Source: Bolinopsis microptera (Eukaryota > Ctenophora > Tentaculata > Lobata > Bolinopsidae). From it: DNA of 64,000 nucleotides. The stretch lies in NCBI RefSeq assembly GCF_026151205.1, contig NC_087084.1, positions 5,449,538 to 5,513,537 of the forward strand. Reading direction: 5' to 3'. Positions within the stretch are counted from its first letter, which is position 1; each line of letters opens with the position of its first letter. Both the position numbers and the translations under genes were made by a program. The notes below the pieces were generated by a model that worked only from the letters and a program-made list of their open reading frames with translations, did not search any database and was not told the DNA's origin. Below, piece after piece: positions 31,761 through 42,843 of this stretch.

Positions 31761-34700
31761 ATGCAAAAAGGAGACGTAGGAGAGACATCCCTAAATCTTA
31801 CAGCATTGGAAAGCATAGATGATCTGCATGAAAGACATGATTTAAAGAAGATATTCACCTTGATAGAAGAAGGGGACCATACAGGGGTGGAGAAGGTTCT
31901 GGCAGAAATGGGTCACAAAGTTGAAATCACACCAAAGATAGGTTGCTCTCCTATACACTATTCTAAGTTGAATTTTGTCAACTGGGAGGATGAAAATGAA
32001 GATAGTCCACTGATCAAGGCAGCTAAGGTCGATTGCAAGATGGTCCGAATTATAATCATGTACGGAGGTAATCCTAACCATGCCAATAAGGATGGAGACA
32101 CACCATTAAGCATAGCAGCATATCGAAGAGACAGAGATACCATTGATGCACTCTTCTTGGCTGGTGGAGATCTCATGCCTGCTGTTCAAATTTTGACTTC
32201 CCCGTTGAGGTGCGAGTCAGAAAAGCATCTGAAAGAGTATTCCCGTAATGGCCAATTCAGTATAAGGCCATTGAAATTTCTATTGGCAGGAGATGTCTAT
32301 CTTAAGTGTAAAGATCCCATCAAAACAGCTTTCGACGTCTGTAAGGACATCACAAGCATAAAGAATGAAAGGATGGAATTCGAAATTGAATTTGAGTCAA
32401 TCATTGAAGATGCAGACTCTTTTGCGTACAAGTTTCTGAGCCATTGTGATAACATGCTTGAAGCTAGGGAGATATTGACATCGTCCGATAAACTGCTTTC
32501 AACTGCAATAGGACAAAGTAAGAAAAAGTTTGTCTCTCACCCATTCAACTTGCAGATCATTAATGAACAGTGGTACGGTAAATTTCATAGCACATTTTTC
32601 CGTGGTAAGGCTGTTCTGATACTCAAGTACGTGACAAGTCCAATAGTGCTTCCATTACTCTTTCTTAAGTTCTTCTTTTATGAAGAGTGCTGCGGTGTTC
32701 CTTTCATGAAGTCATCTGTTTCTAATCTATTGAGGTTTATATCCGTTCCTTGTGTGTGCTTCGCAACAGATCTAATAAATTACATAATTTTTGCGGTTGT
32801 CATGATTGCTGCCTGCCTAACCCCGTTCAATGGGGAAGATTTAGCAGGAGGACTAGGAGGTGAATCATACAAGGTGACCTATGTCGAATACATACTTTAC
32901 TTCACAGTATTTGCTAGGATTCTCATGGAAGCTGACCAACTTATTCAAAAAGGCTTCATGAAACATTACAACAATTTCTGGAACATGGTAGACGCAACCG
33001 TCCTGGGACTCATAGTGACAGCTGCTATTTACAAGGGCTACATAAATGTTGTAAACACCAGTGACAACGATACGTTTTCGTGCGAAAATGTCAAACAGAA
33101 ACTTCGACATGAAGATTCTATGAACGTGAACTATATCTATGCTGTTGCAGAATTCGTCTTGGTACTTCGGCTTCTCGGTCTTCTAGAAATTCACCAGTCA
33201 CTAGGCACTATGTTGATAGCATTGAAGCATCTGATTGCCGATGCCGCGAGGTTTGGTTTGATACTCGTTATTGTGATGTTGGGAACAACTGTAGCTATTT
33301 ACTCGATGACTATTGCTCTGAATGAATGGAATAAGGAGTTGTCTACGTTGTCTTTAACGTGCGACAAAGTAGAAGTCCCAGATGCTTTTGTCGACTTCCT
33401 TGAAACCTTTAGAAACGTCTTTTGGGCAACTTTCGGACTTTTTGATGTTGTGGTATGTTATGATTAATAGGTTCGCTTATCTTTATAAGTTTATACCAAT
33501 ATGAAACGTTTTGCTCTTTCTGCAGGCCATGGAAGTACTATGCAACGTGACATTCTTATTTATCATAGTAACTTGGACATTACTGGAATAATTTGGAACA
33601 TGAAGTGGATCCCACAAAATAGCTAAGGTAACAATAAGGCTGATATAATATGATGCAATATTTTCAGGAATTGAAGATAACAGGGGATCAACCGACTACA
33701 TACTTGATAACTTTAATTATGATTCTGTACGTTCTTCTTTCATGCATACTCTTGCTGAACATGCTAATTGCCATTCTGGGCAACACGTTCAGCAGGGTGA
33801 TTGATAACTGTGATATCGAGTGGAAATATGCACAAAGTAAACTGCTCAAGGTAATTATTTTCAGTTAATTACATCTTAGTTTTAAATACAGGGTGGCCCA
33901 AAAGTCAGTGTGCAAACGTTGGGTCTTATACCTCCGCCGTGTTTTATATTTGAGGGTTGTTGCTTTGCAGATGGTTTACTGTACCTACTGGTTCGAGGAT
34001 TCCGTCACCAAAATTTGAAAATTCGAATATTTTAGACCACGCCCATTCAATATTAAAACACTTATATTGTTCTCCCCGAACATGCTAGATGTCTTTTTTT
34101 TCAGAGACGGTAGATTATTAACTGTTGCATATGATCTGAAAATATGAGGCGAAACGGATCAGAAATGACGAAGTTATCAAGCATTTTCTGTATCTAATTA
34201 ACAAAATTGACTGGGTGATAAATGTGACACCGCGACACGACACCTTAATTGGGCAGCCTTCACGATTCCCATAATGTTTAACGGGGTGGTTAACGGGGTC
34301 ACCTAATCACGTGATTAGGTAAACCAATCACCTGATCACACGTAATGAATAACCTCGTTAAGGGTTATATCTCGGTCATCTGAGAAGCTAGAACTCTCAT
34401 TGTTTCAGGGCAAACGTAATTTAAATGGCCAAACACAATTCAATAAAATTTGGCTCGATCCGATTATCCAAACTATCAAATAAATGCGAAAATGAACCTT
34501 CTTTTGAAAAAAAAATGAACACAAATATGTTTCGATTTGACAAATGTCTCGAACCAGTGGTGGTAGTAAGTCATACTAGAACAAATTATTTCAATTGGGC
34601 ACTCAGTGACTGAGCTATTAAGGCCAACGTTTGCACACTGACTTTTGGCCCACCCTGTATATTAATTTGAGATTAAATATATTAATTTGAGATTAATAAG

Positions 34701-35088
34701 AACTGATTGACACAGATAGAGTACAATTTGTATAGTTGTATAGTCTAGATTACAAATATTTTTGAGAAATTGACGATGAATATTTCAGGAGTACAGCAGA
34801 GCACAACCTTTGCTATTTCCATTTGTTCCCATCGCCTTCCCTTTCATGATCTGGTTTCGAGCAAAGTTGAAGCAAGAACACACAATGAAAGATACCAGAA
34901 ACCAAGCAAAACATGACAAGTTGATTGCTGCTGTATGTGACAGAATTATGTTCGGAGACCTAATGAGTGGATCTAAAACTGATGGGGATACGATAAATAA
35001 AGCTCTGGACAAAAGAGTGTCGTTGAAGAGGCAAGAATCGGTGTTGGCGGTGATAGCAGAAAAAGTAAAAGAAAGGGGGAATGTCTAA
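31761..35088 (+). CDS. TRPC-like cation channel (3 exons)
   Basis: Exons 31761-33452, 33668-33850 and 34789-35088, all joined in phase 0, encode 724 residues. TRPC channels are plasma-membrane calcium-permeable channels gated downstream of phospholipase C. The N-terminus has ankyrin-type repeats (for example NKDGDTPLSIAAYRRD near residue 110). A TRPC-specific linker follows, with FVSHPFNLQIINEQWY, the equivalent of the family's AHP..QQ..IWY. Hydrophobic segments run from about 295, then a pore region TFRNVFWATFGLFD just before the first intron, ELKITGDQPTTY, S6 with LLNMLIAILGNTF, and a TRP-box region EWKYAQSKLL (615-624). It has no obvious C-terminal calmodulin/IP3-receptor site and is shorter than vertebrate TRPCs, so it is divergent. 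The second intron holds a mariner-type element. An AATAAA overlaps the end of the stop context at 35089. Confidence 0.87.
33889..34657. mobile_element. Mariner-type non-autonomous element in a TRPC intron
   Basis: The inverted ends begin CAGGGTGGCCCAAAAGTC and match over 34 bp with one difference. TA dinucleotides flank both sides (33887-33888, 34658-34659). The 769-bp interior has no transposase frame. The ends have the usual form for mariner-like elements. Confidence 0.85.
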
Positions 35089-35229
35089 ATAAAAGATCCA
35101 TGACGCGAGGAGTAGATTTCTATGACTTGATTATAATATCCAGAAAACGAGACTTTGACGTGAGTAGGATTGAAGCCTGGATCTGTTGGCCAATTGGACA
35201 TTTTAAAGTATATTTTTAGATGAATAATA

Positions 35230-35790
35230 CAGTGGTGCAGTTTCCAAAAGTCAGTAGACACGTTGTCTTATAACAGTCTTATAAAATAGCCATGTTTCAT
35301 ATTGGTTCTACCTGTAACTTTGCAGATGATATGCTGTAACTAAGTTCATACCAGGATCCCGTTGCCAAAATTCAAATATTTGATTTTTAGAGGTCGCACC
35401 TATATCTCGTTAACAAAATTGATTGGGTTATCAATTATCTTGTAACAGCATGCACAGACACCGTAATCGGTCATTCTGCATGATTCCCATAGCACAGATC
35501 TAGTGCCAACCCAATCACCTGACACCTGATCGCAAGTAATGAATAGACTATTTTTGCTTGATATATTGGTCATCTGAATAGCTAGCTGCTAGAGCTCCCA
35601 TTTTTCAAGACAAGTGTATTTTAAAGGCCTGAACACAATCCATTACAATCCAATCATTCAAAAATATCTAAAAAACCTCAAACATGTTCATTCTGAAAAA
35701 ATGAACATTCTTAATCTTATATTATATTATTTGATATATGATAGCAAGCCATGCCATGATAGAAAGAATTATTAGACTTTTGGCCCCCTA
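35230..35790. mobile_element. Older, decayed relative of the mariner-type element
   Basis: The left end CAGTGGTGCAGTTTCCAAAAGTCAG and internal segments such as GCAGATGATATGCTGTA, GATCCCGTTGCCAAAATTC and CACCTGATCGCAAGTAATG follow the same order as in 33889-34657, with many changes. The right end is near TTTTGGCCCCCTA. Confidence 0.7.
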
Positions 35791-35799
35791 TACTTGTAG

Positions 35800-37040
35800 T
35801 AAAACAAAGATTTTAGTAAAACAAAATCATAAGAGTTGTGCATGATTACATTCAATAGTAGAATGATTGAAGCTCATTGGTGAATGAAAGAAGTTTCTAA
35901 ATGGTGTTTTTACCTTGAAATAAAAGTTCAGTTAATTTACATATTTCTTATTTTCAAGAAATTGTAAACAGCATGATACATTAGTATAGTGTAGAGTAGA
36001 TACATTATAATATAATGTAGTGTGTAGTGTATAATGTGTATTGTGTAATGTGTAATGTAGTGTATTATCCGTTAAAGCTTGTTCATAAGAGATCAAATGT
36101 TTCATTTGTGTGGCACTATGAAGGAAAAAATGTTTTCCAAATTATTTATAAATAGAATATACTGGGGGGGGGGGATATCCCGTTGGTGGGTGGGTCATTT
36201 TTCTCCCAAAAAACAGTGAGTATGATGGTACTAACTCGTGGGTCTACTGCTCATATCCCAGAAAACAGTTAGCACATGGTACATAACTAATAAAACAAAT
36301 ATTTTAATAAAACAAATATTTATTTTTACGGCACAATCAAACAATATAAATAATAAATAAATCAGGGGAGGTTTGAAGAGGTTTCAAGTGCCGAAGGCCA
36401 CTGCTTATCTTTAGGATTTGAGAGTTACCTGTGCTTGAAACCCCCTCAACCATCCACTACGTCAATATACTTATTATACAAATATAGAAAAATATAATAA
36501 TCTAAAATTACTTATTGGTTTAGTTTGGTGACACAGGAGAGCCCAGTTGAGTTTTACTTTAGGTTTAGTTTTTAAATCATAGTTTAAAAGGTTAGCCATG
36601 TTTCATGGCAGAGAGAGATATCATGTGTGCAGAGCCGTACCGGATGTAGAATTTGAGATATAATATAGATTAGTTACCAATTACCATGTATTAGGGTCAT
36701 CTCGATGTTGGAGGGATAGTGCTTTTTAAGGTTAGATTTAATAACACCTGACGAGGCTGATAAGTCTGAATTTTTGGAAGAACCCGGGATTATTATCCCA
36801 TCTTCATTAGCATCACATATTTCGAATACATAGGGGCTGAGATCATTTCAAATTTTCGTAGAGGTGTACAAAAAGTTCTGTTTGGAGATATTTGTGACTT
36901 ATTGTGGACAGCACCAGCGTGCTCTTTTTGCTACGGCGGGCATGCGCAGTCGCTATCAAAAGGGCCCAGAATTTTTCAACCTGTGAAGGGGATGGGTTAA
37001 AAATTGGCCAAAAAGTGATTATGTAATATGTGAACAGTTA
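35800..37040. other. Intergenic DNA with simple repeats
   Basis: Contains a GTGTAATGTGTA microsatellite (about 36000-36070), a poly-G run at 36165 and otherwise AT-rich sequence. The part 36620-36870 may be an old retroelement piece, but no protein match could be made. Confidence 0.4.
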
Positions 37041-37041
37041 G

Positions 37042-38230
37042 GTTCACGAGGTATGTAATGTGCAATGACTCATGGAGTTTCTCAAGGAATTATTCAGATA
37101 TGCATGTCTATTGTGTACACGATAAACTGATCAGTTCAAGCTGCACAACAGTGGAGTAATGTACAGATCGCCTGTAAACTGGTAGGCACCGAAAGTTTGT
37201 GATTAATGAAGTAATTGCACTGTTACTAACATGATAATGGACACATATAATAATGTTCATGGAATATGGATGGTCCATAAAAATAGCAATCATTCAGCAA
37301 CTGAAGCCTTCAGTTGAAGGGGGTTCTTGAAACATATAAATGATACGATAGTCTGTTTCAAAGAAAATGTGCTAATCGTCTTAGGTATTCAGAAGTTATT
37401 AGGTTTTCAAGAAAATGAAAAGGTTGCTTAAGGGGGCAGGGGGGGGTCTTTATGAAATTTCTCTCGAAATTGATTTTATAGTTGTTTCTGATAGAGGGGA
37501 GTAATATCTACCAGATGTTTTTGGTCCCATGGAAAAATATTGTTCCTAGCCGAAATTATTGCCGGTCAAAGGTCAGCGCTTATGTGTAATTGTATTGCGC
37601 GAGCGATTTTCAATCGCGCGCCCTGAAAATCGAGTCTAAAAATCTATCTTCTCCTACATTTTTTGAGCAATCACCTTAAAACTTTCAGGATATGTTCTAA
37701 GGACCATTTAGAAACTTCTGGTCTCTCAGAATTTTAAAATAGGCCTTAGAAAAGTTTTTATTCGATTTTGAAAATCTTGGACCTCGTTTTTTGACGATTT
37801 TTTCAGGTCCAAGATTTTCAAAATCGAATAAAAACGTTTCCAAGGCCTATCTTAAAATTCTGAGAGACCAGAAGTTTCTAAATGGTCCTTAGAACATATC
37901 CTGAAAGTTTCAAGGTGATTGCTAAAAAAATGTATGAGAAGATAGATTTTTAGACTCGATTTTCAGGGCGCGCGATTGAAAATTGCTCGCGCAATACAAT
38001 TACACATAAGCGCTGACCTTTGACCGGCAATAATTTCGGCTAGGAACAAAATTTTTCCATGGGACCAAAAACATCTGGTAGATATCACTCCCCTCTATCA
38101 GAAACAACTATAAAATCAATTTCGAGAGAAATTTCATAAAGACCCCCCCCTGCCCCCTTAAGCTCAGCATCGCATAGTGTTCACTTTAGGACATGCTGAT
38201 AGCATAATTCATAAAAATGAGTTAGATTGT
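37042..38230. repeat. Dispersed repeat, copy 2 (carries TTAA foldback)
   Basis: Partner of 29110-31250. It lacks the CCGTAG element (continuous at 37329-37345) and carries instead the foldback at 37428-38161, directly next to AGGTTTTCAAGAAAATGAAA on one side and GCTCAGCATCGCA on the other. Confidence 0.75.
37428..38161. mobile_element. 734-bp foldback element with TTAA target site
   Basis: Almost the whole element is one inverted repeat: arms of about 355 bp (37432-37790 and 37803-38157) separated by roughly 15 bp (TTTTTTGACGATTTTTTC). The ends are TTAAGGGGGCAGGGGGG and its inverse. The empty paralogous site at 31191-31200 has CTCAAGCTC where this copy has TTAA on each side, consistent with TTAA duplication as made by piggyBac-type transposases. 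It is non-coding. Confidence 0.85.
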
Positions 38231-38990
38231 AAAATCTAATTATAATTGGATTGTAAAATCGCAAAAATGGTATTATTATTATACATTTACAAATAAATCT
38301 AAATTTAAATTCAGCTATATACACAATACACAGCCCGCCGCGCAGACAGCCACACATTGCTGAGAGATTCTCAGGTGCAGATGTAAGCGCCGCGCGCGCG
38401 AGGTTTGTTATTTTACAATTACATGTCACGATATATTATTAATTATCAGAGAATTTTAGAAGCAAAATAATAATTGCATATTGGGAAAATTTCGGTCGTT
38501 AACGCAGTACAGGGCGTGGACACTGCAATGCTAATAACGGAAAATTTTGAGGCACGAGTTTCATTCAGCTACCCAATTTATATGTGACATGTACTTGTAT
38601 TAAATTCAGATAAATGTTAGTAACAATCGACGTCAACATTGTGCAACTGTAAACTGCAAAATGTTAACGTCGATTATCATTAAATCACATCTCGCAAGTT
38701 ACTAATTCTTTGCACTATATATGTTACGTCACTATAGCATATGTCATTCATATTGTACGTTATATAAGATAAGAATAAACATTTTATAATTGTTTCAATG
38801 TTCAACACTGCTAAAAAACAAATACCTACTTGCCCATCGATTAAGCAGTCGCCAAAACAAGGCTCAAAGTTAATTTACCTTCACACCTCGTTTTGGAGAC
38901 TGAAGGATGTCAATAAATAAATAATGGATAACATTAATACTGAATATGATGGATAATCAGTAATATCAATAAAATCCACAATCACTAATC

Positions 38991-39142
38991 ATGTTTTCGA
39001 TGGGCAAGCACTCGCAACTGGATGCTGAAACAAACGGCGCAAGTCTTGCACCGTTCATGCAGCATACGTCGCGAGATATCATGAGCTCCGCTAACTCTGC
39101 GATTCTAACGGATGAACTAGGCTACCCCGACAGAAACACAGG
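38991..39142 (+). CDS. Possible 5' coding exon, unidentified
   Basis: A frame of about 50 codons starting ATGTTTTCGATGGGCAAGCA ends at a GT donor (ACACAG/GTAACA). It is hydrophilic, with SQLDAETNGASL and TDELGYPDRNT, and more balanced in composition than its surroundings. No partner exon or homologue was recognised. It may be chance. Confidence 0.2.
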
Positions 39143-39182
39143 TAACAGGGGGTTGTGGAAGGACACGAACACTGTTCGTTAA

Positions 39183-39735
39183 CTCGTACCCCGGGTACCC
39201 CCTATATAGATCTATGTCCCGCCGGAGAGAGCCCACCACCAGTCATATCGAAAGCAGCTTTTAATTCTGCATTATAAATATCGCGTCGTCATAATAAATA
39301 ATATACATTACCACTACACACTTGTCACTACACACTTTTATGCACAGTTCAACTAAAATATTAACAAGAGACAGAAGAGTTTTACATCGGCTCAGCACCG
39401 CAAGGACGTTGGCTATACACGTGGTTCATAAATTAGTTTGATTTGGGTACTGTTCGACCGGGAAAGTGGTCGGAATTAGTTCTCATAATGAGTGATCACT
39501 GTCGTCAGATATATTAGAGCGGGAACTCCCCCAGGTTCCGGACGAAACGCGCACAGTATTTAGAGTATCAGCGCGCAATGCTGTGCGCGTTCATTCCCAT
39601 ATTGTTTTATCATTCGGCGATCGCGTTCAACGTGACTGGTGAGGAAGTACTATGTTGTTTACCTAAATTCAAGCATGGTATCCATAGATAAGATTATCAG
39701 TCAGTAAGTGGGAATAACAGGCAAGTATCACTTCT
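39183..39735. other. Non-coding, mixed CpG-rich patches
   Basis: Short GC-rich patches (for example ACGAAACGCGCACAG) stand in otherwise AT-rich DNA. No gene was recognised. Confidence 0.35.
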
Positions 39736-39738
39736 CAC

Positions 39739-40140
39739 TCAGAATTCAGTGAAATTTTTGTCACACCAATCAGTTCCATACCTGTTTTGAGCTCTTAGAA
39801 GTGACTGTTTAAGCAAATTCTTGACAGAGCTGCAAGGGGAGGTGAAATTCATCGGCCCAACTTTACGAAATTCGTTCCACAGCCATGCAGATTTGTACAT
39901 AAATTGATTAGTTGGAGAGGGCGTGATTAACAAATTATCTTTCCTATTTGATAAGCCGAATAGGTAGTATAACGAAATTGGTACTCGTGACTTAATGATC
40001 TTAAACAATTCCATTAAACAACGGTATCTGTATAGGTTCTCTATAGCAAGTAGTTCGTGTTTTGTGAATAGAGGTTTGGTGGACTCTTTAACATAGAATT
40101 CAGATCCTAGACGTTGAGAATTAATTGGTCTTGCTCTTAC
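39739..40140 (-). pseudogene. LINE fragment, C-terminus of reverse transcriptase ORF
   Basis: The minus-strand frame reads, in pieces, PLFTKHELLAIENLYRYRC, LMELFKIIKSRVPISLYYLF, then SAWLWNEFRKVGP and CSSVKNLLKQSL. The order 'leaf-length KHELL, Y+Y, FKIIKS+.P, LWN' is the well-known tail of CR1/L2/jockey-like reverse transcriptase proteins. Only the last 130 residues or so are present, so the copy is strongly 5' truncated or broken. Confidence 0.7.
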
Positions 40141-40439
40141 TTATGGTAGGGTCCTAACTTCGAAAATAAAAGAGATTGAAACGTCTGGTTTTCAACAAAA
40201 TGTTTGCTTTGTAAAAATAACGTTTCCCCAGGGAAAATTTAAAAACACCGTACAACGTAAATTTTGAATTATCGCAAAAAGTATTATTTTGGGCTTTATA
40301 AAAGTGCGCAGCTTTAACTTTGCGGATTTTTGTTCTTTGATTGGCTGAATAGTATTACGTGGTACAATTGCATTCTTGGAATGTTTGAAGCGTGCAAATG
40401 TAATGAACTTAATTACAACTTACGAGCGCGCGCGGAGTT

Positions 40440-42260
40440 CAACAAGCTGTGAAGACGTCATCACCTGTTGACCATTATTAATGATCTGGCCTGTGGCCCG
40501 GCGCGCGCTACTTCGTAGAACTTGCCATCGAGAAAAAAGCGGCGCGCGCTACTTCGAAGAAATTTAGACGAGTAACATCCGTCAACATCACCTGTCGTAA
40601 TATTTTAAGCCAGTAACAAGTAAGGTCTGTTGGGTAAAATTAATATACTTTTCGTTTTATTAATACAATTATATTCCCATTACTGCTTAACGGGTGTCGG
40701 ATTGATAATCGTGAAATATTTGTTCCAAATATCAGGACCGTCGACGAGTCCAACTCGGCGCGCGTCCTGGTAGGTTATAAACCTACAATATACAAATTAC
40801 TGCGAGCTGTTGATTCGTGACGTCACATGCGTGATGCGCGTCTATGCCCTATGGTCTACAAAACATTCTTGCACAGTCAACAGTACATTGCATTTTCTAC
40901 TTGATTCACGATGTCAATCCTTCCTAGCTCGGTGAGGCCCAGCATGGCCATGCATCTCGCCGATTTACGGAAGGTTGTGGTTGCGAGAATATGCGCGGCG
41001 TGGCCTAGTTTTGCATCGCACTACAAATTTTTGACAAAAATCTATTCCCTCTGTTTGTCAAAATTTGGGGCGCGCTATATACAATACGTATTGTCATACG
41101 TTGTATGACCCGCCGCGCACGAGTGCGCGGCTCCTCCTAGCTGTATCGTCGAAACTCTATAGTGAAGCGACCGTGGGGTTCACCACGTAATACAACAATA
41201 CGTATAGTTTAATTTTTGCTTACAATTTCTTAAATTACAGATACAAATTAAGTTCTACGGCAATTGGATTCAATCACAAGTGTTTTTGACCATTGTTAAT
41301 GGTCTGGCCCGGCGCGCGCGCTACTTCGCAGCACTTGCCATCTTTTAGTTCCAAATTTATAATAGTTAAAGAATAAAGACACAAAATTTGTAAAAAAATG
41401 TGTACAATTTGTACAACATTTATACAAGGAGGGACCCTTGTTGTTTGTGTTCGAGCTGGAAAATTATTTAAAACAATTTGTCTTCTAACATCACCTTTGA
41501 TTCACGATGTCAATTCTTCGCAGCTCGGTGAGGCACAGTGGTGCATTTCGCCGATCTACCGAAGAATTGCGAGAAGAATTATTTGATGCGCGGCGCGACC
41601 CAGTAGTCATGGTAGTGCATCGCGCTACAAACATTACCTATTTGGTACTAAAAGATTCGTTTTCTCAAGCTGATTACGATTCTGTAAAAATTATTTCCAA
41701 AAAAAACTGACACTTTTTGAGTTATAGGCATTTTAAGCCTTAAATCTTCCATGTTTGGCCCTTTTTTACGATAAATTTTACTAAGTTGTTTGAGGCCACA
41801 TTTTATACCTTAAAACTCAAAACTGAGAGAAATCCTGTTCCAAAAAGTTTGCTGTTTGATATGATCATCAGCTACACTCACAAAAATTTTTGAAGCGATA
41901 TCTGATGACCTGGGCGAGTAAGTGGTTTATATAAAATGTACAACTTTGGTGGTAGGCAAAAATTCCAATTTTTTCTCACCTAATTGTTCGGTCTGTAATT
42001 AACTTGGTCATTGATTGTTCAATTATATAATCCTTTAAAGGGTTGTCTTGTACGGAGTGTTCGTAATGTTCAGTAAAAAAATCAGCCAAAAAACTTTTAA
42101 AATGGTTGACGGATGTTACTCGTCTAAATTTCTTCGAAGTAGCGCGCGCCGCTTTCTTCTCGAAATGGCCCGATGGCAAGTGCTCGAAATGGCCCGATGG
42201 CAAGTGCTACGAAGTAGCGCGCGCCGGGCCAGATCATTAAGAATGGTCAATTAAAATGGC
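40440..42260. repeat. Cluster of CpG-rich composite repeats (A and B modules)
   Basis: Module B (CCCGGCGCGCGCTACTTC, GCACTTGCCAT, then AGAAATTTAGACGAGTAAC) appears at 40440-40620 and 41290-41345, and inverted at 42105-42255. Module A (GATTCACGATGTCAATCCTT, CGCAGCTCGGTGAGG, GCATCGCGCTACAA) appears at 40902-41030 and 41499-41632. The inverted B modules flank the cluster, so the whole may be one element of about 1.8 kb or a nest. Other copies lie near 1405, 50760-51000, 51900-52270 and 55100-55470. Confidence 0.65.
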
Positions 42261-42840
42261 CGAACTATCAGTATTAGTATTACCAATTTGAATTATGAAT
42301 TACAGTGACAGACTTCTCCAAATTTTAAAAATTTTCGAAAAAGAAAAAAATATTTTTTCTCGATGAGGGACTATTTTTAGAAAATTTTGTAGGTGTGCAA
42401 TCTTATTCTTTTTGTCTATTTAACCATAATATAAAATAAAACCGATGTTCGGAGCAAAAACGTTTTTTGTGTATCTCCCCTTAATAGTGAATAGGAGGTC
42501 CATTTCGACAGTACCGGTAGTATTTTTTTAATGACAAAACTTTTCGGAGGAAACGTATCTTGAAGTTGAAAATATTAATTCTTCGAAGTTGTTTGCACTT
42601 ATTGAGAATTAAATTATAAAAACAGTGGCGGGTCTGACTTCTGACCCATGAAATTCCAATTCTATACCAAAATCCAAATTGATTTAATATTGGGTTTTTC
42701 CCGAATTAATTTTGAAACAGTGGCGGGTCTGAGACCGACACCATAAAATTGTATAATATTTTACACGAGCTGACAGTATCATTAACTGTCTGATAAAGTA
42801 GAAAGTAGACTTTTACTGTCTGATAAAGTAGATAGTTTCA
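41640..42840. other. AT-rich repeat-like DNA, no gene
   Basis: Holds two copies of the word ACAGTGGCGGGTCTGA at about 42622 and 42717. Otherwise it is AT-rich with T/A runs, and could be another element of the iterated-word kind. Confidence 0.35.
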
Positions 42841-42843
42841 ATA

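Noticed and set aside
33526-33590. An extra exon of the TRPC-like gene after a good-looking acceptor (TCTGCAG)
   Set aside because: The frame stops quickly, has no donor, and would break the family order between the pore and the TGDQPTTY segment. The direct join from 33452 to 33668 is in phase.
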